Assembly (NCBI RefSeq): GCF_900114435.1
Contig: NZ_FOZK01000001.1
Location: 1,116,001 to 1,180,000, forward strand
Length of the DNA: 64,000 bases
Source: Halomicrobium zhouii
Lineage (GTDB): Archaea > Halobacteriota > Halobacteria > Halobacteriales > Haloarculaceae
Direction of reading: 5' to 3'
Of this stretch, positions 63,558-64,000 are shown one piece after another. Every line of letters starts with the position of its first letter. Position 1 is the stretch's first letter. Both the position numbers and the translations under genes were made by a program. The notes beneath the pieces are model-generated. The model worked only from the letters and a program-made list of their open reading frames with translations, was not told where the DNA came from and made no database searches.

Positions 63558-63624
63558 CCACGGCAGGCACCTGCCCGTCCTGTCGACGAAATCCACTTTA
63601 CCCACCGCGTCCTCCTGTCACACC

Positions 63625-64000
63625 GTGAGAGACTACCACGTCCACTCGAACTACTCGGACGGACGGTTCCTCTTCCAGATGGCCAGGGCCGCCGAGGAGG
63701 CGGGACTGGACGGCGTGGGCTTCGCCGACCACTGCACCGTCACCGAGCGCGAGGACCGCCGGGGCGAGCGGGCCGAGTACGCGTTCAACCTGGACATGAC
63801 CTACGAACGCCGGCGGCGGGGGATCGGGCGGCTCCGCGAGGAGTTCGACCTGGCCGTCTACGACGCCGTCGAGATGGACTACGACCCGCGGGACGAAGGC
63901 GCCATCGGGTCGTTCCTCGACGAGGCCGGCTTCGACTACGCCGTCGGGAGCGTCCACGAACTCGACGGCGTCAACGTGCAGGTGCCGTCGTACTTCGCCG
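63625..64000 (+). CDS. PHP-domain phosphoesterase, N-terminal part
   Basis: Starts at GTG 63625 and runs off the right edge (125 residues visible). The start DYHVHSNYSDG is the first PHP metal motif (HxH), and FADHCTVTER supplies the second motif. EMDYDPRD and SVHELDG are further PHP strands. The family includes histidinol phosphatase and DNA polymerase PHP domains; histidinol-phosphatase type is the closest guess. TATA-like ACTTTACC about 28 bp upstream. Confidence 0.82.
   Translation, partial: MRDYHVHSNYSDGRFLFQMARAAEEAGLDGVGFADHCTVTEREDRRGERAEYAFNLDMTYERRRRGIGRLREEFDLAVYDAVEMDYDPRDEGAIGSFLDEAGFDYAVGSVHELDGVNVQVPSYFA

Overview
The window is chromosomal DNA from a haloarchaeon (class Halobacteria). 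The evidence is high GC content, very acidic proteins, many genes with a TATA-like box 25-30 bp before an ATG or GTG (leaderless mRNAs), twin-arginine lipoprotein and archaeal pilin signals, and archaeal markers (aIF5A with deoxyhypusine synthase, TFS, archaeal Cbf5, a Bat-type regulator, HMG-CoA synthase). The genus cannot be fixed from sequence alone.

Layout. 0-5.5 kb: a phospho-signalling block on the minus strand (PP2C phosphatase, Ser/Thr kinase with FHA domain, von Willebrand A protein, zinc-ribbon/FHA protein) facing a membrane zinc-ribbon protein. 5.5-27.7 kb: mostly core genes, including aIF5A, agmatinase, a 1365-residue multi-PAS Bat-type regulator, deoxyhypusine synthase, a YchF/OLA1-type GTPase, a membrane metallophosphoesterase, a TIGR00300 (ornithine cyclodeaminase-type) protein and a PurD-like ATP-grasp protein. 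27.8-41 kb: old yellow enzyme, a ZIP transporter behind a palindromic promoter, TFS, a KaiC-like ATPase with coiled-coil/zinc-ribbon neighbours, a beta-RFAP synthase homologue, a DUF4129-DUF58-membrane operon, and IlvD. 41.3-47 kb: an accessory stretch with a membrane-anchored JAMM protein, a PD-(D/E)XK-like protein, a strikingly AT-rich membrane protein gene, a translationally coupled small-gene pair, an orphan HicB and tRNA-Pro(GGG). 47.1-50.9 kb: the conserved adk-DUF106-cmk-cbf5 cluster. 52-56 kb: trkH-trkA followed by a decayed second trkH. 57.6-61 kb: a two-gene type IV pilin-like operon. 61.1 kb to the end: HMG-CoA synthase and the start of a PHP phosphoesterase.

The most unusual content is outside the genes. 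Three full copies (31.4, 56.9 and 62.7 kb) and one remnant (6.8 kb) belong to a dispersed element of about 0.5 kb. It has inverted ends, a 20-23 bp internal long stem and a central hairpin whose sequence changes between copies while pairing is kept. Separate intergenic regions hold hairpins with variable perfect stems around a recurring 11-nt loop. Several genes carry short tandem duplications over their stop codons, and a second, synonymously diverged copy of the HMG-CoA synthase tail lies exactly 180 bp downstream of the first.

Functional links: aIF5A, agmatinase and deoxyhypusine synthase together supply the hypusine pathway; the TIGR00300 protein may handle ornithine. TrkH/TrkA form one K+ uptake unit. 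The kinase, phosphatase, VWA and FHA proteins look like one signalling module resembling the bacterial TerY-P triad.
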